The notes beneath the pieces are model-generated. The model was not told the DNA's origin and made no database searches. It saw nothing but the letters and a program-made list of their open reading frames with translations. Below, in pieces: positions 45,981 to 55,931 of a stretch of 64,000 bases of DNA. This stretch comes from Isoetes taiwanensis (Eukaryota > Streptophyta > Lycopodiopsida > Isoetales > Isoetaceae), in contig JAJEKV010000020.1 of NCBI GenBank assembly GCA_021234155.1, positions 5,564,563-5,628,562 of the forward strand, written 5' to 3'. The translations under genes and the position numbers were made by a program. The number at the start of each line of letters is the position of its first letter. The first letter of the stretch is position 1.

Positions 45981-46306
45981 ATTTCCTAATAGTTTGAAGT
46001 TTAATTATGGATTTGCGCCATTTTTTCACTCAGGTCTCAGATTGGCATGATTCTTCGACTCATTTTAGGTGAAATTTGATGCAGATGCATAATTTTCACT
46101 TCGAATTTACTAGAAGGTGAATTGGACTCATTCTTTTCGTCATCTAACAACTTAGCCTATTCTTACGGACCCACTACCTAGGAGAAAATTTTTTCCCCTA
46201 TTTTTCGAGGTTTGATGGTGGAAATTTTCATTTCACACCCCTATAGGCCTGTTAGACTACTTCCATGGTTATGGTCAGTGCTAGTTCCTGGTCAACCAAG
46301 AACATC
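45981..46306. other. 5' untranslated part of element 3
   Basis: Non-coding, between the LINE insertion and the primer-binding site. Confidence 0.5.
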
Positions 46307-46318
46307 GCTCTGATACCA
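46307..46318 (-). promoter_or_regulatory. Primer-binding site (initiator Met tRNA)
   Basis: The minus strand reads TGGTATCAGAGC two bases inside the 5' LTR edge, the standard plant primer site complementary to the 3' end of initiator methionine tRNA. Confidence 0.9.
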
Positions 46319-46320
46319 TT

Positions 46321-47907
46321 TGCTAAATATACGGCGCCCGGCCGTACACTCGACAGGAAATCCCCCGTCCGGCTCAATCAACCGCACAGGCCCTTCGTCT
46401 ACCCCGCACTCTGAGGTGACCTTAGTGCGCGGAGGGGACACGAAGCGATAAACACGTCAGAACTAGCAAAGCAATACAACATACTACCTCGAAGGGTAGT
46501 CCATCACATATCCACAAGTACAACGAAGGTAATCATAAACCACAAAACATGAGAGCTCCTACCCATGGCTCGGACTCATAAGGAAGTCGACTGACTAGAT
46601 AGGCCTCAAGATAGAGCAGACTGAGTCATAATAATGGCGGGGCTGGCATAAGACAAGGGCTAGGGTTGACCACTCCATCCGCCCCTCCTGTGCATACTTT
46701 GCAGATGGGCTAGATCAAGCTGTGGCATGACTCTAACCTTTCGGATACGCAATCCCATGGCATCACCCATCGGGACTACTCCAGGTTGCATCTCCCTGGT
46801 CCGACGAGGTAGGAAGGGTTACATCTCCCCTTCCCGGGGTCTAGAGGCTCCACGGGCGGCTAGAGAATTGTGACGACACACGATTCGTACCCGACTGAAC
46901 CCCCCAAAACAAGAGCCAAGCTGACACTTGCAACTCTTGAGAGGCAGGGCGACACCATTGCCCCAGGAGGTGTCGGACCCATGCTCGGCCCACACGAAGT
47001 GACCGACCATAAGTCTAGCCCACTATGGGATCCCCCGAAGCCCCCACTCAGCGGGGATCCTCCCTCCATCTTGCCTCTAGCCCCGTTGTGTAGTGCTGAG
47101 TCATATCATAGCTTCCATAGCCCGGTGGGTTCCTATGCACAGGCCGCAACTAATAGGAACTAAGGGATCTACACTAGGAGCATACTACATATGGCCCTAG
47201 GCCTCTACCCCCCTTCCCAATACAAGAGGAGCAAACATGATCAACCAACATCCCATAACATCATATCATGATAATTATAATAAGAACATCTTAACCTAAT
47301 CATACATCTCTAGCTAACAGTTAGGGTTCCTTGATTAGGGTTCAAGATGTTCGTCAAAGGTTCTAGGATGGCTCTACTCAAGATACAACATACAGACCCA
47401 TCTGGAGTGCTAACTTCCAGATGAACTACTATGACTCTACTCCACCTACCTGCTCCAGAAGCGCTTCCTCCCATTCCTGGCGTCTCCATTGCTCCTTGAC
47501 GGGGTCGAGGTCGTGCTCCCTCTATGATCGTACACACGCTTCAGGGGCTGCTGGACCAGGCTATGCTATGACGAACGATGCTCGAAACGGGGTTTCGGGC
47601 ACGCAGATGAGAGTTCAGGTCTAAGGTCAGGGAAAAGGGTCTAGGGTTAGGGTTAGAGCCAATATAGGTGTGGGTCCACATGGGATGCCACGTGGCACCA
47701 CTAGGATGAGGCCGTGTGGCGGTTGCCCAATAGGATAAGGCCATGTGGAAAATGGGCCTTATCCTAAGGTTATCTAAGTTAAACAATTAACTTAGATGTG
47801 CACCCCTTGCCACTTTCTAAGGCATACAAGGCTACATAGGTAGACTTGTATGGTGACGGGTCCAGGAATATACGTATTTATAGCGTATATTCCCCTGGAA
47901 CGTCACA
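46321..47907 (-). repeat. 5' LTR of element 3
   Basis: Nearly identical to 32366-34023 over its length with a few small indels. Its outer end CGTCACA at 47901-47907 is followed by the target duplication TGTAC at 47908-47912. Confidence 0.9.
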
Positions 47908-47912
47908 TGTAC

Positions 47913-48259
47913 TCTAAAAGTATGACTTGAGGTTGATATTCCTGGATTTCCTGCCCTTGCCTCTGACCATGACTGACAGGACACAGAAGGCGCACATGCA
48001 TGATTTTGGTTTTGCCATATTGAGTCGACCTTTGCTATCCTTTGCCTCACAAAGCATTCCTCTTCTTGCATCTGGGTTCTGGTCACAGCAGCAATTGCAC
48101 AGGCAAGGCTCGTCGTGACCATAAAGATTGGGAGGGCCGAACACTTTGATCCATTGCAGATTAGTTGTTGCATCGATCCTCTTCCATTTGAGCTTGCGCA
48201 CCAGTACAAAGATAATTCCTGAAATACCAGAAAGATAGATGTAAGAAACAAAATTGAAC
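47913..48259 (-). other. Cysteine-rich coding fragment of unknown origin
   Basis: The minus-strand frame gives KLKWKRIDATTNLQWIKVFG and then PCLCNCCCDQNPDARRGMLC and KPKSCMCAFCVLSVMVRGKG. The Cys pairs look like a zinc-binding module. A good acceptor-like TTTCTGGTATTTCAG lies just upstream (about 48227-48213), so this may be an exon of a captured gene. It is cut by the insertion of element 3. I do not recognise the family. Confidence 0.35.
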
Positions 48260-49283
48260 CTATACAGCAGCCAAAATCCATTTGATATCATATTGAACTT
48301 GTTTGATAATAGCCTCCGGGTGAGTTATATCAGAATTGAAGATGAAATTATTCCTCCCCTTCCAAATACGCCATAGCAGAATATAAATCCTCCAATCATT
48401 AGGATTATTTGGCATAAAAAACTCCAGTGAATCCATCGAGTTAAGGTCGTATCCAAAAATATTGGAGGCAAGCTCGAGGACCCATTCCGACCAGAAACAT
48501 GATTTAAAAAGGTGTTCCTCATCTTCCCTGTGACTAATGCATCTATGAATCCTGTATCTCTTATGATTAGTGGCCAGAGCCTTGCGCCAAAGCTGCCACA
48601 TGAAAGATTTCACTTTTGGGGGAATTGGGCTTGACCACATGAACTTTAAGTTCTTTGTGCATCTCTCCTCCTCTGTCTGCCACCTGCTGTGCATGGAAAG
48701 TTTCTGATCTCTCATCAGGTACTTGTAAGCATTTTTTACTTTGAAGCCATTGATTCCATTATAATTCCAATTGACATCGTCATCTGTCCATCTCCCTTGA
48801 GAGAGCGTTAGGCAGATATTATTGTAGAGCACCTCAGTATTACTCCCTTCCCCCTCCAGGGCCGAAAGGTGAAAGGGAATGATTCCTTGGTCACCATACA
48901 TATCTCTGATATAGAAAATTCCTTTGCTCCCCCAAATCCTTGCCTGCTCCGGGAAGTGGCATGCTAAACATAAGGAAGAGTCGTTAGTAAGGAGAGCCGG
49001 ATTCCAAAAAATGGATTGATCCATGGACAGCCCCTCTTTCCAAGTAAACATCCCCTTGACCGAGTTCCAGGCTCTGATCCATTTCTTAATGAGACCAGGG
49101 ATAGAATTAGGGACCTTGATCGGGAAGAAAATAGAGTGGGGCAATACTAAATTTAACTTCCTCCATCTGTAAGAGAGACATCTGCTCAAGTAATGCCTAA
49201 TAATAATAGAAACTGGATGGTTGATCAGATTATAGGCTGCCTTATAGAGATATTTGGCAGCGAGGGCAATCCCCTGCTTCTCA

Positions 49284-49379
<96 letters not shown>

Positions 49380-49482
49380 TATTTTAATAACTCCAAGCCC
49401 CCCCATACTTTTGCTCTTGCAGCACTCCTCCATGGCCACAGGAGTCCAGCACCTTCTATTCTGCCCGCAAGATATAAATCAT
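48260..49482 (-). mobile_element. L1-type LINE, 3' part of ORF2
   Basis: The minus-strand frame holds the region after reverse transcriptase (GAGLLWPWRSAARAKVWGGL), WRKLNLVLPHSIFF, then a zf-RVT-type end (NLKFMWSSPIPPKVKSFMWQ, EDEEHLFKSCFWSEWV, IYILLWRIWKGRNNFIF). This C-terminus is typical of plant L1 elements. The fragment begins abruptly at 49482 beside the target duplication, like a 5'-truncated insertion. A long GATA microsatellite interrupts the frame without shifting it. Confidence 0.75.
49284..49379. repeat. (GATA)n microsatellite
   Basis: About 24 uninterrupted GATA/TAGA units. On the minus strand it translates as repeated YLSI within the LINE frame, which is not real protein sequence. 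Confidence 0.95.
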
Positions 49483-49609
49483 TGCTCTTCAAGTCTTCAA
49501 AGTGCGCAAACATGAATTCTCCTTGTGTCTCTAAATTCAAATCAAAGTGTGAGCATAAGTATGTGAAATGTGCCTTGCTCTTCCATGCTGCCATAGCATG
49601 GCAGCAAAG
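49483..49609 (+). repeat. Dispersed repeat X, copy 2, right piece
   Basis: Resumes the match to copy 1 (20887-21014) from TTGCTCTTCAAGTCTTC to CATAGCATGGCAGCA, then gives way to L1 sequence. Confidence 0.8.
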
Positions 49610-51750
49610 GGGACCTTTGATTCCCCTCATATTCCATGTTACAATCGTCATTAAGCTGTATATTTAATTCTTGCTTGGACTTTCAGATTTAGAACTGGGC
49701 TATTTGAAGAGAAGTGGACCTTTTTATTGCTCTTTTTGGTAATTGGAGTATAAAATTTTCTCATGATCAGCACTTTGTTTATCCCTGACCTCCTTATGTG
49801 TATCTTTTGGACTTATTGGGTGTGACCCCAGGCCATTTGGCAGGTAGAGTTGCACTTCCTGGCAATCTAGGCTGACTAGTCCACTCGATTGCTCCAGTCC
49901 TAGGCTAGATGTGCTTATAGGCCTGTGCCCAGTATTTGGTGCCTTATCCTGGCCCCTTTCCAGAGGACTGATAGGGATTGTGGCACAATTCCCATTTATT
50001 GAGTCTTCCACCTCCATTTCCTGTAAGTTTTCAGTTCCTAAATTAGAGTCAGTTGGGAAAAAAATTTCCTCTGTTCCCATGTCTGATTCACTAGATAACT
50101 CCTCCATTGGGGATTTGGTATAGAACTTGTATTTTTGGTTCCCGTCCAATTTGTTTGCAGGAGTTAGGAATTCAGCAGGGGTTGTAGGAACCCTGTCTCC
50201 ATTTTCAATTACCTCTTCTCTTTCCATCATATCAAGCAAGATGTCATGCATTTCAGGACTGACTTCTTTATCCATTTTCTCTGATGTAGAGAAGTTCATA
50301 GCCTTTGGTGTTACATCAATATGGTTGTGGGATCCCTCTCCCTTGATTAAGTGTGTACCCCCTATAGAGATATCCGAGTAAGAAGATTCTGGATATTCAT
50401 TAATTGGAGGCAAGTCTGATTCTTTGATGATCAGGATACGAAGTTGATGTGCAGGGGTCACCAGCATACACTGCAGTTCTGTCAGTACCAATTCCTTGCC
50501 TTTATATTTTTTGGAATCCTAGTCAGTAGGGCTTAGAAGGTCTTCGGGTTTTTCCAATCCTTGGCCTACTGGATTATTAAGAACTTTGATTTTGCTGGCT
50601 AATTTCAGATGATCCTCTCTTTTCCTCCATTCTTTCCTGGATTTCCTTCCCTGGGCAATAACTTGCTGCTGTTCTATTCCAATTCTCTTTATCCTTTCTT
50701 GCTAGTTGTTGGAGTCCAGTTCTCCTTTCTTGCTTTTTTATATGCACTCCCATTTTTGTTTTTCCTTCCCTTCCTAGTTGTTGGAGTCCAGTTCTCCTCA
50801 TATTATGCATCTTACTAGCTACATTATCTGAAAATTTTCCCTTCCGTTTCTCTGGATGTTCTCCTTGGTTTGTAATGGGATTACATTTCATTGTACCAGG
50901 AGCTATTTATTTGTATCTCTTACACACCCCTCCACCATGGAGTCTTAATCCACAAATGTTACATGGTATTGGGAGACCCTGCCAATTAAGTTTCAGACTT
51001 CTCTCCTCCCCAAAAAAATCTTTATAAGCGACAGAGCTTGGGATGGATTTCAGAATATCTAACTGGATCCATATTTTTGTTGCCCTCTCAGGAACTGCTT
51101 CCCATCCTATATATTCTCCAATCGAAGAGAATAGCTTCTTAAAAATATCCTCATGCGAGATTTGGCTGAGGCCCCGAACAGAACAGGAAGTTGGGTGATA
51201 AAGCTCCTTGAGATTTTGCGGATCGAATTTTGCTTTCCATTTCTGAAAATAAAACTGGGTATTGGCCCTGAAAATTGTTCCTTGTTAAAGGAGGAATTGG
51301 ATGGAATGTTCATTTCCACACTCCACCACAATGAAAGGGAAATCAATCCAAAGCCCTGTTATTTCAACATTCTTATTCATTTTACAAATTTCACTCCTGA
51401 GAAAGCTAAGTTTAACTCCCTCATGCCTAATGCAGCCAATAACCGCTTTGGATTCAAGTTGTTTAAGTCTATCCGGAATGAAAGCATGCTGAAGGATAGG
51501 AGTACCTCTGAATTCATGACTGTCATGCTGTTTGTGTCTATCAAGTAGGTTCCTTTGTTCAGCATTGATTTCCTCCAGTATTTGACGTGCCAAATGAGAC
51601 TGCATTTGAATTTGAGAAATGGAATATGATCTGGTTCTCCGATCCCCTTACGCCATGCTCGGAATCAACCAGTTGCCGCAGGTAAAAAAGGTTTTTTTTA
51701 CCTTTATCTATTCCATTCTCTCCCTTTCCTATCATAACATGTACCATCTC
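49610..51750 (-). mobile_element. L1-type LINE, ORF1 and first codons of ORF2
   Basis: On the minus strand, ORF1 pieces (IPDRLKQLESKAVIGCIRHE near 51470; TKIWIQLDILKSIP and WQGLPIPCNICGLRLHGGG near 51070-50940) end in a Cys/His knuckle as in plant L1 ORF1. A polar low-complexity region (50491-49724) follows. The next ORF begins MTIVTWNMRGIKGP at 49651, the usual start of the L1 endonuclease, and is cut at 49609 by repeat X. Several frame changes are present in ORF1. Confidence 0.7.
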
Positions 51751-52344
51751 AATGATTTGTACCTGTTCCTAATGTGACAACTTTTCAAAAAGCGTCAACA
51801 TCTGTTTCTCTAAATCCTCTCCCTTGTCAACTGTTTCTGATCCTTTCTGTCCCCCTATCCCTTGTCCCAAACCCTGCTCATAGCCTGTTACCATTCCATT
51901 ATGTCCCTCATTCCCCTGTCCAGATCCCCTCACAGGGCTACTGGTGGCCCTACACCTGTTGGTCCTACCTTACATGAGCTCGAGCGGTCAACCTAGCGCC
52001 TCGAATTTTTCCAGAATGATCAGTTCAATTGAATTTTTCCAGAATGATTAATTCAATCAAAAGTACGTTCATTTTGGTAGCAAGTTAAGATTAGTCTAGA
52101 AGTCACCTTTATTGTTGTTCAAGTTTGGTTCTCAAATAGAAGTCACCTTTATTATTGTTCAAGTTTGGTTCTCAGAGGATTCAAATGATAATCATGTTTG
52201 GCAAATAACAAAATATATAATTTGAGGGGGAGTAATGACATTAAATTAATTGACAAACATTGTAACAAAAGAGTAGATTTTATGTTTGAAAGATGTGAGC
52301 AATGCACCAAAATGAGGAGAGGTCTACTTGAAGAAGCAGCAAGA
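51751..52344. other. Non-coding spacer with short tandem duplications
   Basis: GAATTTTTCCAGAATGAT occurs twice near 52002-52050, and a 40-bp unit with AAGTCACCTTTATT is duplicated at 52097-52136 and 52137-52176. No gene is seen. Ends at the MULE target duplication. Confidence 0.6.
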
Positions 52345-52353
52345 TGAAGAAAT

Positions 52354-52380
52354 GGAGGTCTTTTTGGCTCCCCGATTTGG
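52354..52380 (+). repeat. MULE left terminal inverted repeat (outer part)
   Basis: Begins GGAGGTCTTTTTGGCTCC and pairs with 59442-59468 with a few mismatches. Similarity continues weakly into the subterminal array. Confidence 0.7.
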
Positions 52381-52795
52381 AAGTCGTTCGGCCTCAAATT
52401 CGCCTAAGCTTAATTTGGGGCCGCCATGCCAAAAAAAACATTTGTCTGAATCGGAAGGTTCAAATTCGCTTAAGCTTAATTTCGCCCTTGGCGTGTCTTG
52501 TTTATCCCGAGGCTTATTCCACTGCGTGTGTCGAGGGAGATTAGCGTGGAAAATCGGTCAAGTTTAATTAATTTTTTTTTTCCCCGAGCGCCACTATGCG
52601 AGGTTACACGGGCTGGGCCAAGACGCTTTGAAATTCGCTTTGTTTAATTTCAAATTTTTTTGATATTCGCTAAGTTTAATTTTAAAGCATTCAAAAACGT
52701 TCATTTCATTTGCAAGTTTACAAGCGAATTTCGTGATCGATTTTGAGTTAAGTTCAAATTTTGAGTTCACTTACAAGCGAATTTGAGTTCTTGTC
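52381..52795. repeat. MULE left subterminal repeats
   Basis: Half-sites of the palindrome recur: AAATTCGCCTAAGCTTAATTT near 52396, AAATTCGCTTAAGCTTAATTT near 52462, and further AATTCGCT or AGCGAATT words to about 52790. Likely transposase-binding sites. Confidence 0.6.
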
Positions 52796-52999
52796 TGTTT
52801 CTTTAGCGCCGTTTTCCACGAGTTGCTGTCTTCGATCCACCGTAGTAGGTCCTCTTCTTTCTAACATTTACGTCAAAATTTACAGTAGTTTATGAATGTT
52901 TGATAAAAATAGTTCCATTTTAGACGTAAACTCTCCCATTGAATTATTTGAGTGCCCTTGAGTGCTATAAGATGTAATCTCATAGATGATTTTTTAGTC

Positions 53000-55773
53000 G
53001 TTGGATGCCTATGACAATGATCAAGTTGATGATGTACAACGGGTGACATATTCCCCAAGCAGGCATCACAAAATGGCGACAGGTGACCGATGGGGCAGAG
53101 ATCTTACGCAGGAGAGTTGCCCGATAGGGATGGACGAGAGTGGGCTCCCCGACTACGCCGCCATCGCGGACAGCCGCATGGTTGGATACATCACTGGGTG
53201 GTGCGAAACCGCCGCACCCCATTAGATAGCTCGCATAAGTGTCATTAGGGTTTTTTCATTTGTACGTATGGTTGGTAGGCTAGCCTAGGCGCTGATTATG
53301 GAAGTTTGACAGGGAGCATCGAGGCATATGGCTGACTGTCAGGCGTCTGGGCCCCCAAACAGCCCGTGGCACACATAGTGTGGCCACTTACTGGTACTGT
53401 GACGCACCCGGGTGTCCCCATACAGCGGACAAGCTACGGGTGAATCGTCTGTGGGCAGGTCTGATGAAGGATGGTGCCTAACGCATATCACAGAGATATG
53501 TGGTGGCCAGCGAGGGAACGTGGTCGTCCCAGGAATGACCCGTCACAGCCATCCCCTCTCACAGATGAGGAGAGGGAGCGAATGGCCACGCCACAGACGC
53601 CAGAAAGCAACGGGCAAGAGTTTAATTACCAAGCGCCCATAGAGACAAAGGGCTTTTGACGAGGACGAATGTCCAGATGCGGCTCCATGCCCTGTATTCT
53701 GGATCCTACATGATACCGCCGGGCGGCCGAAGCAAGACAGATGTGTCTTCGCCGATCGCCAGGCTTCACGGGGTGGTGCACCTCTATACGAAAGCAGAGG
53801 CTCGGGTGCGCTTATGATCATCGGACGCAGCCCACCCGTGAGGATGTCGATGAACGCGTACAAGATGAGTGGATGAGCCGCCGGATGTCGCAGAGCCCCC
53901 CCCGCCTACCAGGAGATCATGGAGTATGCTTACAAGGTTGTGTGCAGGAAGAGGAGCAAAAGAAGGGGGGCACGATCGTGTGGAGAGCAGCCATCGTAGC
54001 CACGCGATGCGAGAGCAGCCCTCGTCCCCTACAAAGATCGACGCCAGGCCATCGTCCCCACAATGACGGATAGCGACCATTGCCCCTACTGACTCACGAG
54101 ACACCCGGATTTGCGGTTCGGTGGCATGTGTCCTCCTCACAAGATAGCACCGAGCCGATTTGGGCAGGGGTCGATGCGTCCACGCCTGGGCGGACATGTC
54201 AAGCAGATATTGAGGACATCCCAGACGACTTGTTCATTCACACGCCACCTCCACTGCATGTCATAGAGCCTCGCGTGCCGAGACCGATGTTTGATGAGCT
54301 GCGGGAGAGAAGCGGTGCAAAGACGCCTTCATTATACTGAAGAGAGGGTTCGATCGCCTAGCTTGGCATCATTGGTGTCACCCTTTCCTCCGGCTGCAGA
54401 TGCACGTGACCGATACCGGTGGTAGAGGGACAGGGCTGGAGGCTTCTTTCTGTACTGGGATGGTGTTTGGGGCAGGGCACAACTTTATGCCTACTATTTG
54501 TTGCAGCCCTTGTGGGGGTGGGCCGGAGGTGGCAGAGAGGCCCAGTATGCACGAGACATTGTGCTACATCGAGGTTTGATGTTGCCTCTCTATTTCTGGG
54601 AGGAGGTATACATTTTCGGGGACTCATACACAGACGAGATTAGCAGCGAGGTATGGCGAGCTGTTGAGAGCAGACCACGTCCACGTACCCACAGAGATCT
54701 TGTCGACTCTGTCAGGACGCAGAATGTCATTGTTGGGACCAACTTCCTTGCGCCGTTGGATACGAGAGCAGACATCAGGGCATCGGTGCGAGTCACTGAA
54801 GAGTGGGAGGCAAATCATGTCAGGGTCATTATCAGGTACGTGTCCTTGCACCATTTCATTCATGTGTTGTACACCTTTTGTTACTGACCATGTAGCACGC
54901 ATGTATAGTGCCTGTATGCATCAGTTCGAACCAGATGAGAGATCCACATTTGCAATGGTGGACCCTCGCTGGTTCGAAGATCACGGCGTCATGGGCGCGG
55001 ACCTGCTCCCAATGTACCAGATACGATGGGAGAGCTTGCGAGCTATCATATGGCCCATCTGTCATGGGTACGTGGCATAGTCCCCATCCCCTCTCGTATT
55101 TCCATAGGTACTCATGCAGTGTATACTGGTTGCAGGGGACACTGGTACCTTCTGGTGCACATTGCAGACCCTGTAGTACGGGAGCGACTTGGGTGGCCCA
55201 GGCGTTTCGAGGGCTTTTGGTGCATGGATTCCCTGCCTGGCAGGCTGGGCCATATCGGGACTCACATACGAGTGCAACCCGCGGACGTACAACGGTGAGT
55301 TGTTTGCATGCTCACTTTCTTACTTTGGTTGTCTTGAATGCGCGCATCAACTCCTTACCGTGTTTGGGACAGGCTATTGGCGCCGTGGCTGCACCACACT
55401 CATGCCCCGGACCACTGGCACGAGCGTATCAGAAACCGGCTGGAGCTGCGGCTGGCTCCGGTCCCAGCACAGAACCACCATTGGTCTTGTGGTGCCCATG
55501 TCTGTCTAAACATCCGGCATGTCATGCAGGCTTTCCTATGGCCAGAGATAGACATAGACTTGCAGGTTAGACACTATCCTTCCCCACCACCTCATTTTTT
55601 CTGACATATGCTCCCCATGACATCCTGTACCTTCCACCTTGCAGGTATGCCCGAACATGCATACCAGTGAAGATGTGACACGGCTCCGGCGGAACTTCTT
55701 CACACTCATTGCGTGCCTGTACGCAAAGGCATATTGGTTCAACTATCAAATAAAGAGGCGTGCCGGCCCCTAG
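53000..55773 (+). CDS. Ulp1-like (C48) cysteine protease gene in the MULE
   Basis: Ulp1 proteases cleave SUMO or related modifiers. The 3' half splices cleanly: an exon ending 54835, then 54909-55067, 55136-55294, 55373-55565 and 55645-55773, with GT-AG introns of 68-79 bp and consistent phase. The domain shows GHWYLLVHIADPV (catalytic His), GFWCMDSLPGR (Asp) and VPAQNHHWSCGAHVCLN (Gln and Cys), with Ser where DCG is common. Upstream, frames at 53001-53225, 53471-53659 and 54080-54340 may be earlier exons, but I could not connect them, and stops in between suggest decay or missed introns. MULEs carrying Ulp1-like genes are known in flowering plants (Kaonashi type). It converges with the transposase gene, with 158 bp between stops. 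Confidence 0.65.
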
Positions 55774-55931
55774 ACATTTATTTTCTATGTCTGCACATTT
55801 CTGTATCTATGTACTTTCTACTCTGCAATAGAAACATTGTCATTGATTTAAATGCATGGGACCCTTTCGTCTTGCATGCGAGCCAAACACTACAAAGATT
55901 GCAAATCTGAGTGACACACATCACGCTCACG

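Larger units (their letters stand above)
32354..47907 (-). mobile_element. 15.5-kb chromodomain Ty3/gypsy element (element 3) carrying extra ORFs, one histone H3-like
   Basis: LTRs of about 1.6 kb begin TGTGACG and end CGTCACA, and the element is flanked by the 5-bp duplication TGTAC (32349-32353 and 47908-47912). Minus-strand order: 5' LTR (47907-46321), primer site matching initiator Met tRNA, a later LINE insertion (about 45980-43236), a histone H3-like region, a 511-codon ORF, gag, protease, reverse transcriptase, RNase H, integrase, chromodomain, a tandem-module 3' region, polypurine tract, 3' LTR. The LTRs are highly similar, differing mainly by small indels, so insertion is fairly recent. 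Gag-pol has about five breaks. Treated as a fossil. Confidence 0.9.

Noticed and set aside
32354-47907. Interpretation of the H3-like gene as a host gene merely next to a retrotransposon
   Set aside because: It lies between LTRs that share target duplications and between the primer site and gag, in element orientation. A nested capture cannot be excluded, but simple adjacency can.
49284-49379. Repeated YLSI peptide as a protein repeat
   Set aside because: Produced by a GATA microsatellite inside a dead LINE frame.
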